In this document: piece after piece, positions 8,582 through 16,930 of the stretch | Layout: every line of letters begins with the position of its first letter | Numbering within the stretch: the stretch's first letter is position 1 | Origin: Clostridia bacterium | Lineage (GTDB): Bacteria > Bacillota > Clostridia > Oscillospirales > CAG-382 | Length of the DNA: 45,041 nt | Direction: 5' to 3' | Assembly: GCA_017434845.1 (NCBI GenBank) | Contig: JAFSGD010000016.1 | Coordinates: 1-45,041 of the forward strand | Notes under the pieces: generated by a model | Seen by the model: the letters and a program-made list of their open reading frames with translations, nothing else | Database searches by the model: none | Told to the model about the DNA's origin: nothing | Translations under genes and position numbers: made by a program

Positions 8582-9253
8582 TTAATCGGTTTCGTTTTCT
8601 TCAACGCTTTGGGCAATTTTTAAAAGCTCGTCGACCGAAACGTCTGCGTTGTTGAGCACAACGAAGGTCTCGCTTCCGTTGTTCCAGGCAATGCTGTTGT
8701 TTGCCAAAAATTCGGGCGTTTCAACGGGGGCAAAATTTGTTGCGTTCATAAAGATGTTTTCGCTCGTTTCAAAAACTCCGATAACGTCGTCAAATTGCGA
8801 ATAATCAATTTTCTTGGCGGGGTAGGAATAAAAAACTATCTTTGAATTGCCGTTTGTGTATTCAAGTCGGGTCGATCCGTTAACCGAAAACTCCTTGTCG
8901 CTTAAAACATAGCCATCGGGAATATATTTCGGGTATACTTCCTCCAAAGCGGGCGAGCTTTCGCTTGTTACGCTTTCGGAATAATAAACGCTTTCGCCGA
9001 ACAGTCCGTTGGGCGAAGCGATATGCCCAACCGCCAAAATGGCTGCCGCAACCGCGATCGATGCGCAAACTGCAACACGCGCGGGGGTTAAGAAACGCCG
9101 CTTCGGCGCTTGAACGCTTTGCAAAAGCACTTCTGATTTTTCGTTAAATTCCTTTGAAGGCTCCCAATCTATCTCGCTGTCGTCGGGAATTTTGTTATAT
9201 TCGGTTATTTCGGCTTCAAGAGAAGCCCTTTTAAGCTTTTCGTTAATTTTCAT
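8582..9253 (-). CDS. Membrane protein with DUF4367-like domain, probable anti-sigma partner
   Basis: 223 residues. A charged cytoplasmic N-terminal region of about 55 residues is followed by one membrane helix (about 57-80, VAVCASIAVAAAILAVG). The extracytoplasmic part has the pattern YPKYIPDGYVLSDKE...EYTNGNSKIVFYS, as in DUF4367 domains that often accompany ECF sigma factors. The start codon overlaps the sigma-factor stop by 4 bases (ATGA), so translation is coupled. The zinc-binding HxxxCxxC of classic ZAS anti-sigma factors is absent. Its role as an anti-sigma factor is inferred from context and topology. Confidence 0.78.
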   Translation of the reverse strand: MKINEKLKRASLEAEITEYNKIPDDSEIDWEPSKEFNEKSEVLLQSVQAPKRRFLTPARVAVCASIAVAAAILAVGHIASPNGLFGESVYYSESVTSESSPALEEVYPKYIPDGYVLSDKEFSVNGSTRLEYTNGNSKIVFYSYPAKKIDYSQFDDVIGVFETSENIFMNATNFAPVETPEFLANNSIAWNNGSETFVVLNNADVSVDELLKIAQSVEENETD

Positions 9254-9795
9254 AAGGTCTCCTCCTCCAGCATTTTTTTAAGCATGCCTCTTGCGCGAAG
9301 AAGCTGTTTTTTCACGGTTTCGCGGTTGCGTCCCAAAGCCTTTGAAATTCTTGCAACCGACATATCATCAAGGTATTTAAGAACGATGACCTCGCGGTAT
9401 ATCTGCGGCAGACGGTTTATGCACCGCGCTATCCTTTCGGTATCGCTCAAGGCGCAGATGCGTTCGAATTCGCTTTCCTCAAACAGAATATCCTCGTTTT
9501 CGTCAAGCGGTCTGCCGTGCTCAAGCTCGCGTTTTTTCATTTCGAGAATATTCAGCGCCCGCGTTTTTGCGGCGCGGCAGCAATATGCCGCAGTTTCGGG
9601 AGAATCGGCGCTCGAAAGCTTTGAAAGATTGCGCGAAACGGCAATAAACGCCTCGTGAACGGCATCCTCGGCGGAATAGCTGTCTTTCAGTATCTCGAAA
9701 GCGCAATAAAACATTTTCTTTTTATGCTTGGCATAAAGCTCGGCCAAAAGCTCGCGGTCGGATGCGCAGTCAAGCGTTGCAAACCAAATAAACAG
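9250..9795 (-). CDS. ECF-type RNA polymerase sigma factor, probably starting at CTG
   Basis: 181 residues if started at CTG (9793-9795), which lies 6 bases after a strong AAGGAGGG; from TTG 9747 it would be 165. The extra residues FIWFATLDCASDRELLAELY match the usual start of clostridial ECF sigma factors, and there is no SD before the TTG. Region 2 is seen as AFEILKDSYSAEDAVHEAF, and region 4 as LPQIYREVIVLKYLDD followed by the helix-turn-helix VARISKALGRNRETVKKQL. It directs RNA polymerase to a small regulon, normally held inactive by the partner encoded downstream. Confidence 0.85.
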   Translation of the reverse strand: MFIWFATLDCASDRELLAELYAKHKKKMFYCAFEILKDSYSAEDAVHEAFIAVSRNLSKLSSADSPETAAYCCRAAKTRALNILEMKKRELEHGRPLDENEDILFEESEFERICALSDTERIARCINRLPQIYREVIVLKYLDDMSVARISKALGRNRETVKKQLLRARGMLKKMLEEETL

Positions 9796-9869
9796 ATATA
9801 TCCCTCCTTAAATTCCGCTTTATAATATTATAACAGAAAATATTGAAAAAAGGGGACAAATAAAGAAAA

Positions 9870-9895
9870 AAGAAGCAACGCTATCGCGGCTTCTT
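9870..9895 (-). terminator. Terminator overlapping the stop codon of the PAP2 gene
   Basis: On minus, stem AAGAAGC / GCTTCTT with an inner CGC/GCG pairing around GATA and a TTTTTT tail. The TAG stop at 9881-9883 lies inside the hairpin. Confidence 0.75.
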
Positions 9896-10546
9896 TTCAA
9901 TAATTTTTTCAATAATGATATCGGCGATCAAAACAAGCGATGCAACGGCGATCCCGACAAGCGAGTCGATAACAGAATGCTGCTTTATCAAAACGGTCGA
10001 AAGAACTATCGAAAGGCTTAAAGCTCCTGCGAGCACCTTCGAGAAATGCTTGCCCTTAAGCGATTCGCTTCGCATTGCCGAAAAGAACAGCGTGCAGGAT
10101 ACCGAAGAGTGAACCGACGGCAAAACGTTAAGCGGAGGCGAATCGGCAAGATAAATAAGCTCAACAAGCTTTAATGCGATATTCTCTCTGCCCAAAGCGG
10201 CAATATCGGGTCGGAACGAGATAGGAATACCGTTTGGCACAAGGGTGCAAAACAGCATCGGCAAAAACATCGAGGCTGTAAGCATAAGGTCGGTTCTTAA
10301 AAATTCGCGCTTGCTTTTGTTAAAGGAATATATCAGCATAAACGCGATATATAAATACCAAATAATATAAGGAAAGATAAACCATTCGCAAAACGGAATA
10401 TGCTCGTCAAGCGGCGAAGCTATTAACCAAACGTTCGGGTTATTTGCATTTGCTATCCTTAATATCTCATACCAAAGAAAATGAAGAGGGAAGTAGAGCA
10501 TCAAAAGCCCGTGCTTGTTCTGTTTTACAGCGCTTAAGAATTTCAT
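9881..10546 (-). CDS. PAP2-superfamily membrane phosphatase/transferase (AUR1-like)
   Basis: 221 residues with about six membrane segments. Two of the three PAP2 motifs are seen: PSVHSSVSC (motif C2) and the C3-like KQHSVIDSLVGI, whose His and Asp are the acid/base pair. The C1 motif is weak, as in inositolphosphotransferase (AUR1) relatives. Such enzymes dephosphorylate lipid pyrophosphates or phosphatidates or transfer polar head groups at the membrane. It is a single gene with its own promoter (10585-10613) and an overlapping terminator. It ends with TAG, one of two clear TAG stops in the window. No good SD is seen before ATG 10546. Confidence 0.8.
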   Translation of the reverse strand: MKFLSAVKQNKHGLLMLYFPLHFLWYEILRIANANNPNVWLIASPLDEHIPFCEWFIFPYIIWYLYIAFMLIYSFNKSKREFLRTDLMLTASMFLPMLFCTLVPNGIPISFRPDIAALGRENIALKLVELIYLADSPPLNVLPSVHSSVSCTLFFSAMRSESLKGKHFSKVLAGALSLSIVLSTVLIKQHSVIDSLVGIAVASLVLIADIIIEKIIEKKPR

Positions 10547-10584
10547 GCCCGAGAACTGCCTTTCAAAAGGAAAATACTGTTACT

Positions 10585-10613
10585 ATTATATTACCGCAAT
10601 TATTTAAAAGCAA
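10585..10613 (-). promoter_or_regulatory. Sigma-A promoter of the PAP2 gene
   Basis: Minus strand TTGCTT (10608-10613), 17-base spacer, TATAAT (10585-10590). Confidence 0.7.
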
Positions 10614-10664
10614 ACGTTTTTCCATTAATTATTTATTAATAAGGACAGAAATAACGATAAAAAT

Positions 10665-10693
10665 ATGCCCGCAACGTTTTTTGCTGCGGGCAT
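10665..10693 (-). terminator. Terminator after rubrerythrin
   Basis: Stem ATGCCCGCA / TGCGGGCAT, followed on the minus strand by an A then T5. It lies 20 bases beyond the rbr stop. Confidence 0.85.
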
Positions 10694-10713
10694 GGGATAG
10701 GTTATTGAATTAA

Positions 10714-11253
10714 TTAGAACTTGTTAACCTTTTTCTGGAAATAAGCCTTGGGATGCTGGCAAACGGGGCACATTTCGGGAGCCTTCTTGCCAACGTGAAC
10801 GTGGCCGCAGTTGGTGCAGGTCCAAACCTGAACCTCTTCGGAAACAAAGATGGTTTCGGTGTTGAGCTGCTCGAGAATTGCGCGGTATCTTTCCTCGTGT
10901 TCTTTTTCGATTTTGCCTACTGCCTCGAAGAGATATGCGATTCTGTCAAAGCCCTCTTCCTTTGCGGTCTTTGCAAATTCGGCATACATTTCGGTCCATT
11001 CATAGTTCTCGCCTGCAGCCGCATCGAGAAGGTTGGTTGCGGTATCGGGAACCTGACCGTCGTGAAGAAGCTTGAACCAGAGCTTTGCGTGCTCTTTTTC
11101 GTTGCCTGCGGTTTCTTCGAAGATGTCGGCGATAACAGTGTAGCCTGCCTTTTTAGCTTCGCTTGCATAATAGGTATACTTGTTGCGCGCCTGCGATTCG
11201 CCTGCGAATGCGGTCATAAGATTCTGTTCTGTTCTGCTGCCTTTGAGTTCCAT
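10714..11253 (-). CDS. rbr: Rubrerythrin
   Basis: 179 residues, the normal length for the classical form. The N-terminal four-helix bundle carries the diiron ligands, including the GESQARNKY and EKEHAKLWF segments and the second pair around EKEHEERY. The C-terminal rubredoxin domain is marked by CTNCGH and CPVCQH, which hold one iron. It reduces hydrogen peroxide to water in the cytoplasm of anaerobes, receiving electrons through rubredoxin or NADH-dependent reductases. It follows perR by 38 bases with a clear AAAGGAGA SD and shares its promoter, so it is probably derepressed by peroxide. Confidence 0.97.
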   Translation of the reverse strand: MELKGSRTEQNLMTAFAGESQARNKYTYYASEAKKAGYTVIADIFEETAGNEKEHAKLWFKLLHDGQVPDTATNLLDAAAGENYEWTEMYAEFAKTAKEEGFDRIAYLFEAVGKIEKEHEERYRAILEQLNTETIFVSEEVQVWTCTNCGHVHVGKKAPEMCPVCQHPKAYFQKKVNKF

Positions 11254-11291
11254 TAATGTGTTCTCCTTTGTTTATGTGTTTATTTAATTTT

Positions 11292-11687
11292 TTATTGCTT
11301 ACAGGCTCTGCATTTGGGGCAGATGCCGTAAAAAACTGTTTCATGCCGTTGTATTTCAAAGCCGGTTTGAATGCTTATTTGCGCATCGATCGCGCTTTCA
11401 TCCGAAACGTTGAAATAATCCGAAAAATCGCCGCAAGCCGAACAGCAAATGTGGTGGTGCGGCCTCAGGTCGCCATCGAAGCGGTCGGGCGAGTTTGTAA
11501 CCGAAAGCCGCCTTATCTGACCAAGCTCGGCCATTCTGTTAAGGTTTCGGTAAACGGTACCGAGGCTTAAGCCCGGCATTTCGTTTTTGAGCATATCATA
11601 AACCTGCTCGGCTGTCGGGTGCGCCTTAGAGGCGCAAACAGTTGAAAGTATAAGCATTTTTTGCTTAGTCGTTCGTTCCTTTAACAT
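11292..11687 (-). CDS. perR: Fur-family transcriptional regulator, PerR type
   Basis: 131 residues. The N-terminal winged helix has TVYRNLNRMAELGQIRRL. The dimerisation domain shows the metal site HHHICCSACGDF and the structural zinc cysteines CSAC and CPKC. PerR type is inferred from the paired rubrerythrin gene and the family's known link to peroxide response; the iron regulator Fur and other subtypes cannot be ruled out. AAGGAGG sits 4 bases before the ATG at 11687. The promoter at 11721-11749 is flanked by a 12-bp inverted repeat that is a good candidate autoregulatory operator. Confidence 0.88.
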   Translation of the reverse strand: MLKERTTKQKMLILSTVCASKAHPTAEQVYDMLKNEMPGLSLGTVYRNLNRMAELGQIRRLSVTNSPDRFDGDLRPHHHICCSACGDFSDYFNVSDESAIDAQISIQTGFEIQRHETVFYGICPKCRACKQ

Positions 11688-11705
11688 GCCGCCTCCTTAT
11701 TGATA

Positions 11706-11759
11706 AATTTTACTATTAGCAATATATCATATCGTAGGCAGTTTGTCAATAGTAAAATT
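11706..11759 (-). promoter_or_regulatory. perR-rbr promoter flanked by inverted-repeat operator arms
   Basis: Minus strand TTGACA (11744-11749), 17-base spacer, TATATT (11721-11726). The 12-bp arms AATTTTACTATT (11706-11717) and AATAGTAAAATT (11748-11759) are perfect inverted repeats that bracket the promoter; one overlaps the -35, the other lies in the initially transcribed region. Confidence 0.8.
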
Positions 11760-11768
11760 CGAATTTGC

Positions 11769-11797
11769 TTTACTTTTTTTGAAATAGGTGGTAAAAT
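11769..11797 (+). promoter_or_regulatory. Promoter of the YgiQ-family gene
   Basis: TTTACT (11769-11774), 17-base spacer, TAAAAT (11792-11797), 39 bases before the ATG at 11837. It is divergent from, and next to, the perR promoter; the -35 lies 9 bases beyond the outer perR operator arm. Confidence 0.65.
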
Positions 11798-11836
11798 ACT
11801 GTTTGTAAGTATTATGTCCTGTCAGGAGGCGTTTTA

Positions 11837-13711
11837 ATGCCGTTTTTACCTATATATGCAAGCGAGCTCGAGCAAACACCCGATTTTATAATCGTTACGG
11901 GCGATGCCTACGTCGACCATCCATCCTTCGGAACGGCGGTTATTTCGCGCGTTCTCGAGGCAGAGGGCTATTCGGTGGCGATCATTCCTCAGCCCGATTA
12001 CAAAAGCAAAACCGATTTTATGCGCTTTGGCAAGCCGAGGCTTGCGTTTTTGGTAAATTCGGGCAACATCGATTCGATGGTTGCACATTACACGGCATCC
12101 AAAAAACGCCGTAACGACGATTATTATTCCCCCGGCGCAAAAATCGGCAAACGCCCCGACCGCGCGGTTATAGTTTATTGCAACCGCATTCGCGAAGCAT
12201 TCGGCGACGTTCCGCTTATAATCGGCGGGCTCGAGGCTTCAACCCGCCGCTTCGCTCACTATGATTATTGGAGTGATACCGTAAGAAGAAGCATTCTTGT
12301 CGATTCCCGTGCCGATATGCTAACCTACGGAATGGGCGAAAACATTCTGCGCAGGCTTGCTTTTCTGCTTGACAAGGGGGTTCCCATAAGAAAAATAAAA
12401 GACGTTCGCGGAACCTGCTTTATGGAATCGCGCGAGTTCACTCCGCATTTCGATTTTGAGCTCTGCGGCGAATATGATGATATAAAAACCGATAAGCTTG
12501 CCTTTGCCAAGGCGTTTAAAACGCAATCGGACAACCAAGACCACGTTTACGGCAAGGCGGTTATAGAGGGCTATGGCGATAAGATAATGGTTCAGAATCC
12601 GCCAATGCCGCCGCTTACACGCAAGGAGCTTGATGCGGTATATTCACTTCCGTTCATGCGAACCTATCACCCAAGCTATGAAAAGCACGGCGGAGTTCCC
12701 GCTATTGAAGAGGTTAAGTTTTCGGTAACGCACAACCGCGGCTGCTTCGGCGGCTGTAATTTCTGCTCTATCGCCTTTCATCAGGGAAGAACGGTTACCT
12801 CGCGCTCGATCGAATCTTGCGTTGAAGAGGCGGAAAAAATCGCTTCGATGCCCGATTTCAAGGGATATATTCACGACGTTGGCGGCCCGAGCGCCAATTT
12901 CAGAGGCAATAATTGTGAAAAAGCCAAAAAGCTTGGCGTTTGCAAGGGCAAGAACTGCCTGACTCCAACCGTTTGCAAGAACATGCAGGTGGATCACAGC
13001 GATTATATCGAGCTGTTAAAGGCGATCGAGGCGGTCAAGGGCGTTAAAAAGGTGTTCATCCGTTCGGGCTTGCGCTATGATTATATTCTTGCCGATAAGA
13101 ACCCGAAATTCTTCAAAAAGCTTGTTAATGATCACGTAAGCGGTCATTTGAAGGTTGCACCAGAACATTGCTGTAACAACGTGCTTAAGCTTATGGGCAA
13201 GCCGAACATCGAGGAATATGATAAATTCAAGGCAAAATTTGCCGTTCTTACCAAAGAGGCAGGCAAGGAGCAATATATAGTTCCTTACCTTATATCCTCG
13301 CATCCGGGAAGCGATCTTAATTCGGCAATAGAGCTTGCGCTCTATTTAAAGCGCAACAATCTTAATCCCGAGCAGGTGCAGGATTTTTATCCCACACCCG
13401 GAACGGCTTCCACCTGTATGTTTTACAGCGGTCTCGATCCCGCAACGCTCAAGCCGGTTTACGTTGCGCGCGATTATTCCGAAAAGCAAATGCAACGCGC
13501 TTTGCTTCAGTTTGCCCGCCCCGCCAACGCGCCGTTGGTTAGAAAAGCGCTTATAAAGGCGGGCAGGGAAGACCTTATCGGATTTTCGAAGGATTGCTTG
13601 GTAAAGCCCGAGGTTAAACAGCACAGCTTCGGTGCGAAGAGCGATAAGGGCAGACCGAGCATGAAGAAAAATAACAAAAGCAATAAAAGAAAGGCGGTAA
13701 AACGTAAATGA
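11837..13711 (+). CDS. YgiQ-family radical SAM protein
   Basis: 624 residues, typical for the UPF0313/YgiQ family, starting at ATG 11837 after CAGGAGGCG. The cobalamin-like N-terminal region contains the family's SFGTAVISRVLEAEGY and IGGLEASTRRFAHYDYWSD segments. The radical SAM cluster motif is CFGGCNFC (Cys near 303, 307 and 310). The C-terminus is basic (Lys/Arg/Ser rich). Members use a 4Fe-4S cluster and S-adenosylmethionine, but the substrate has not been established. It overlaps the next gene by 4 bases (ATGA), so the VOC protein is co-translated. Confidence 0.93.
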   Translation: MPFLPIYASELEQTPDFIIVTGDAYVDHPSFGTAVISRVLEAEGYSVAIIPQPDYKSKTDFMRFGKPRLAFLVNSGNIDSMVAHYTASKKRRNDDYYSPGAKIGKRPDRAVIVYCNRIREAFGDVPLIIGGLEASTRRFAHYDYWSDTVRRSILVDSRADMLTYGMGENILRRLAFLLDKGVPIRKIKDVRGTCFMESREFTPHFDFELCGEYDDIKTDKLAFAKAFKTQSDNQDHVYGKAVIEGYGDKIMVQNPPMPPLTRKELDAVYSLPFMRTYHPSYEKHGGVPAIEEVKFSVTHNRGCFGGCNFCSIAFHQGRTVTSRSIESCVEEAEKIASMPDFKGYIHDVGGPSANFRGNNCEKAKKLGVCKGKNCLTPTVCKNMQVDHSDYIELLKAIEAVKGVKKVFIRSGLRYDYILADKNPKFFKKLVNDHVSGHLKVAPEHCCNNVLKLMGKPNIEEYDKFKAKFAVLTKEAGKEQYIVPYLISSHPGSDLNSAIELALYLKRNNLNPEQVQDFYPTPGTASTCMFYSGLDPATLKPVYVARDYSEKQMQRALLQFARPANAPLVRKALIKAGREDLIGFSKDCLVKPEVKQHSFGAKSDKGRPSMKKNNKSNKRKAVKRK

Positions 13712-14100
13712 GCAAGGTTAACGGATTTCACCATATTGCGCTTAAGGCAAGCGATTTTGAAAAGACTGTCGCTTTCTATAAAGCGCTCGGCTTAACCGAA
13801 AAGGTTCGCTGGGGCGAGGGCGACGGCAGAGCAGTAATGCTAAACCTTGGCGACGGCGGATGCATCGAGGTGTTTGCGGGCGGAGAAAAGCGAGAAAGAG
13901 TTGATGAGCGCTGGCTTCACCTTGCTATGAAAACCAACGACGTTGATGACGCATATAAAACGGCGATAGCGGCGGGCGCGGTGTCGCATATCGAGCCCAA
14001 AACAGTTTCGCCCGAAGGCTCTGTTCCCAAGATCGAAATGCGCATTGCGTTCGTTTACGGTCCTGACGGCGAGCTTATAGAGTTCTTCGACGAACGGTAA
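13708..14100 (+). CDS. VOC superfamily (glyoxalase/bleomycin-resistance fold) protein
   Basis: 130 residues with the two beta-alpha-beta-beta-beta modules of the vicinal oxygen chelate fold. Candidate metal ligands are the His pair in FHHIAL, Glu in CIEVF, His in LHLAMK and Glu in ELIEFF, in the order seen in glyoxalase I-like enzymes. The substrate is unknown; lactoylglutathione lyase annotation would be speculative, since clostridia often lack glutathione. It is the second gene of an operon with the YgiQ-family protein and ends at a strong terminator. Confidence 0.87.
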   Translation: MSKVNGFHHIALKASDFEKTVAFYKALGLTEKVRWGEGDGRAVMLNLGDGGCIEVFAGGEKRERVDERWLHLAMKTNDVDDAYKTAIAAGAVSHIEPKTVSPEGSVPKIEMRIAFVYGPDGELIEFFDER

Positions 14101-14117
14101 ATCATTAAAATATAAAG

Positions 14118-14147
14118 AAAAGGAAGGTTTTCGCAAACCTTCCTTTT
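14118..14147. terminator. Bidirectional terminator between the VOC gene and the PBP1A operon
   Basis: 13-bp stem AAAAGGAAGGTTT / AAACCTTCCTTTT with a TCGC loop and T/A runs on both sides; the PBP stop codon starts 4 bases away at 14151. Confidence 0.92.
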
Positions 14148-14150
14148 TTG

Positions 14151-16907
14151 TTATTCAACTGCGGGAATATCGGGTTCGTTGGGGTCGGGAATATCAGGGT
14201 CGGGAATATCGGGGTCGGGCATTTCGGGGTCGGGAACCTCGGGGTCAACTATTGTTTCGGGGTGATAATGCTCGATACAGATTCGGTTTGCGGGCTTGCT
14301 TGCACCCGAGTTGCCGAAGTTTAAGCCGCCCGTGAGCAGATTTTGGAAGAAGGGAACCGATTTGGACGTGGGGTAAACGTAGTCCTCGCCGACCTCCATA
14401 TAGGTATACTGCGCATCAAGCACTTTAACTTTTCCGTGCAACGCGCGGTCCTCAAGAGTAAGCTTGCGCAAGCCAACGCTGATAATATCGGCTTCGGGGC
14501 AGGTGCAGCCGTCAAGGCAAAGCGCCTTGGTTGTCTTATCCCATTTGCAAAGAACGTGCGAATCGCAATATTCGGTGGGAACGTCATAGCTATAGAACGA
14601 GCCCTTTGCGATACAGCTCATTCCGCCGTTGAGGTGATAAAGATCGTTGCGGCAGGCCTCGGTGGGCTTTTTGCCCGAGAGGGTGCAATATTCAACGTCG
14701 GTAACTATCGAAGAAGGAACGGGGAAATCCTTTGTATAATCGATGCCTTCGGTTTTAAGATAGGAATATATCTCGTTGAAAACCTTGTTCCAAAGCGTTG
14801 CGGCGGGGTTGCCCGAAGAGGTGATGACCTTGTTGTTATCATAGCCATACCAGCAGCAAGCAACGTAATCGGGGGTATAACCGCAGAAATAAACGTCTTT
14901 TTTGTCGTTGGTGGTACCGGTTTTGCCCGCAACCTCAACGTCGAAATTCTTTTGGAAGGTTATTCTCGAATAACCCGTACCGTTAGAATTTGTGATAACG
15001 TGGGTTAAAAGCTCGGTGAGGATCGCCATTGAATCTTCTTTGTATTTAACGTCGTGGCTTTCTTTGTTATCAAGAATTATCGAGCCCTTGCTGTCTCTTA
15101 CGAGTGAATAGGTTCTCGATTCGGAGGTAACGCCCTTATTTGCAAGCGTTGCATAAGCCTGGGTGTGCTCGCGAACGGTAACGCCGAGCGTCATACCGCC
15201 AAGCGCCATGGGCGAGGTGTTTATATCCGAGAAATAGTTGCCGTTTTTATACATCGAATCTACGAGCGTTGTATAGCCGTAGTTTTTGAAGTTTTGATAT
15301 ACGTCTTCAATACCGAGGGCGAGGCAGGTGTCGACCGCAACGGTGTTAAGTGATTTTAATATCGCATAATCGAGCGAAACTCTGCCGCGGTATTTTTTAT
15401 CCGAGTTGGGCGGCCAATATTTTCCGGTGTTTTCGTAATAAACGGGGGGCACGTCGTCAACGGGCGAGCCTGGCTTTAAATAACCGCTGTCGAGCGCGAG
15501 CGCATAAACCGAAAGGGGCTTTATCGAAGAACCGCATTGGCGGTAGGAATGGGTTGCTCTGTTAAGACCGCGGCTTTCGCGCTTTTCGCCGAGACCGCCC
15601 ACAAGCGCAACGATATCTCCGCTTTCGGGGTCCATTATGCACATTGCCGATTGAGCCTGCATACCCTTAGTTTCGGGCCAATAGCTGCTGTCGGTATAAA
15701 CCTTTTCAAGACAAGCCTGAATTTCGGGATCAAGGCAGGTTATTATCTCGAGACCGCCCGAATAAAGAACTCTCGATGCGGTTGCCTTATCATAGCCGTA
15801 TTCTTCCATAAGGTCGGCAACAACGTCATCCATAACCGCATCTATATAATAAGAATGAACGTTTTCAGAATATTCGTCGGTGCTTCCGTCGGCAAGCCTT
15901 ATGGGCGCATCATAAGCCTCGTTGAATTCCTCTTCGGTTATTTTGCCCTGCTCAAGCATAAGCTTAAGAACAAGGTTGCGTCTTGTCAGATTGTTTTGCG
16001 GGTTGGAAATCGGGTCATAGTGGGTGGGCCACTTACCGATCGAGGCAATAGACGCGCATTCGGCAAGGGTCAGCTCGTCGAGCGATTTTGCAAAATAGGT
16101 TTCTGCCGCAACGCGAACACCATAGGAATTGTGCGAGAGATAAATGGTGTTAAGATACATTTCCAAAATCTCTTCCTTGGTGTATTTCTTTTCAACGTTG
16201 ATGGCGCGGAAGATTTCCTGAACCTTTCGCTGAATGGTGGCTTCGTTTTCGCCCGAAACGTTTTTAATAAGCTGTTGGGTGATCGTCGAGCCGCCGCCAT
16301 AGCTTGAGCTGGTGGGAATAAAGAAGTTGTATATCGCCGAAGCGGTTCGCGTTAGGTCAACACCGGGGTGCTCAAGAAAACGCATATCCTCAACCGCAAT
16401 ATAAGCATCGATAAGGTCTTGGGGGATATCGCTGTATTCCGCCCAAAGACGGTTTTCCGAGCTTTCGAGCGTATCGTTTTCAAGCAAAACCTCGTTGCCG
16501 TCCTTGTCAACGTAATACATCGTTGTCGACAAAGCCGAATCGAATTTAAGGTTATCAAGACCGGTATAGTTGGGGTCTACGTAGTTTTTAATATAAACGA
16601 CGAAGGCGACAACAACCACCGAGCCCGTGATTATTCCCACAACGAGCAGGGTGAGGAAGATATTGAGCATATAAGTCAAAACCTTTCTCGTTGCAAACCA
16701 AACGCCCGAGGCCGTTGCCTTTGCGGCGCGCGCGGTTTTCGAATCGCCCTTTTTTTGCTCGGGAGCTTTTTTATCCTTTTCGTTGTTCTGCTCTATCGAA
16801 TCAAAGGTTCGTGTGCTTCCGTCGGATTGCTTTCCGCTCGGGCTCACCGCATCGAAATCGCGGGTGGGCTGATCGTTTTTATCCGAGTTTTTGAAGTTGT
16901 TTTGCAT
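14151..16907 (-). CDS. Class A penicillin-binding protein (PBP1A family)
   Basis: 918 residues from ATG 16907, chosen because GGAG lies 8 bases upstream; upstream in-frame starts lack an SD. An acidic cytoplasmic tail of about 70 residues precedes a single membrane helix (about 80-110). The GT51 transglycosylase domain has AVEDMRFLEHPGVD (catalytic Glu near 170) and GGSTITQQLIKN. The transpeptidase domain has SSIK near 457 (acylated Ser), the SLN motif in LKSLNTVA, and KTGT near 660. It polymerises and cross-links peptidoglycan outside the membrane. The C-terminus has a Pro/Asp repeat tail. It is the last gene of murB-whiA-dnaE-PBP1A, 23 bases after dnaE. Confidence 0.95.
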   Translation of the reverse strand: MQNNFKNSDKNDQPTRDFDAVSPSGKQSDGSTRTFDSIEQNNEKDKKAPEQKKGDSKTARAAKATASGVWFATRKVLTYMLNIFLTLLVVGIITGSVVVVAFVVYIKNYVDPNYTGLDNLKFDSALSTTMYYVDKDGNEVLLENDTLESSENRLWAEYSDIPQDLIDAYIAVEDMRFLEHPGVDLTRTASAIYNFFIPTSSSYGGGSTITQQLIKNVSGENEATIQRKVQEIFRAINVEKKYTKEEILEMYLNTIYLSHNSYGVRVAAETYFAKSLDELTLAECASIASIGKWPTHYDPISNPQNNLTRRNLVLKLMLEQGKITEEEFNEAYDAPIRLADGSTDEYSENVHSYYIDAVMDDVVADLMEEYGYDKATASRVLYSGGLEIITCLDPEIQACLEKVYTDSSYWPETKGMQAQSAMCIMDPESGDIVALVGGLGEKRESRGLNRATHSYRQCGSSIKPLSVYALALDSGYLKPGSPVDDVPPVYYENTGKYWPPNSDKKYRGRVSLDYAILKSLNTVAVDTCLALGIEDVYQNFKNYGYTTLVDSMYKNGNYFSDINTSPMALGGMTLGVTVREHTQAYATLANKGVTSESRTYSLVRDSKGSIILDNKESHDVKYKEDSMAILTELLTHVITNSNGTGYSRITFQKNFDVEVAGKTGTTNDKKDVYFCGYTPDYVACCWYGYDNNKVITSSGNPAATLWNKVFNEIYSYLKTEGIDYTKDFPVPSSIVTDVEYCTLSGKKPTEACRNDLYHLNGGMSCIAKGSFYSYDVPTEYCDSHVLCKWDKTTKALCLDGCTCPEADIISVGLRKLTLEDRALHGKVKVLDAQYTYMEVGEDYVYPTSKSVPFFQNLLTGGLNFGNSGASKPANRICIEHYHPETIVDPEVPDPEMPDPDIPDPDIPDPNEPDIPAVE

Positions 16908-16930
16908 TTTTAAAACTCCTTCTTTCAAGT

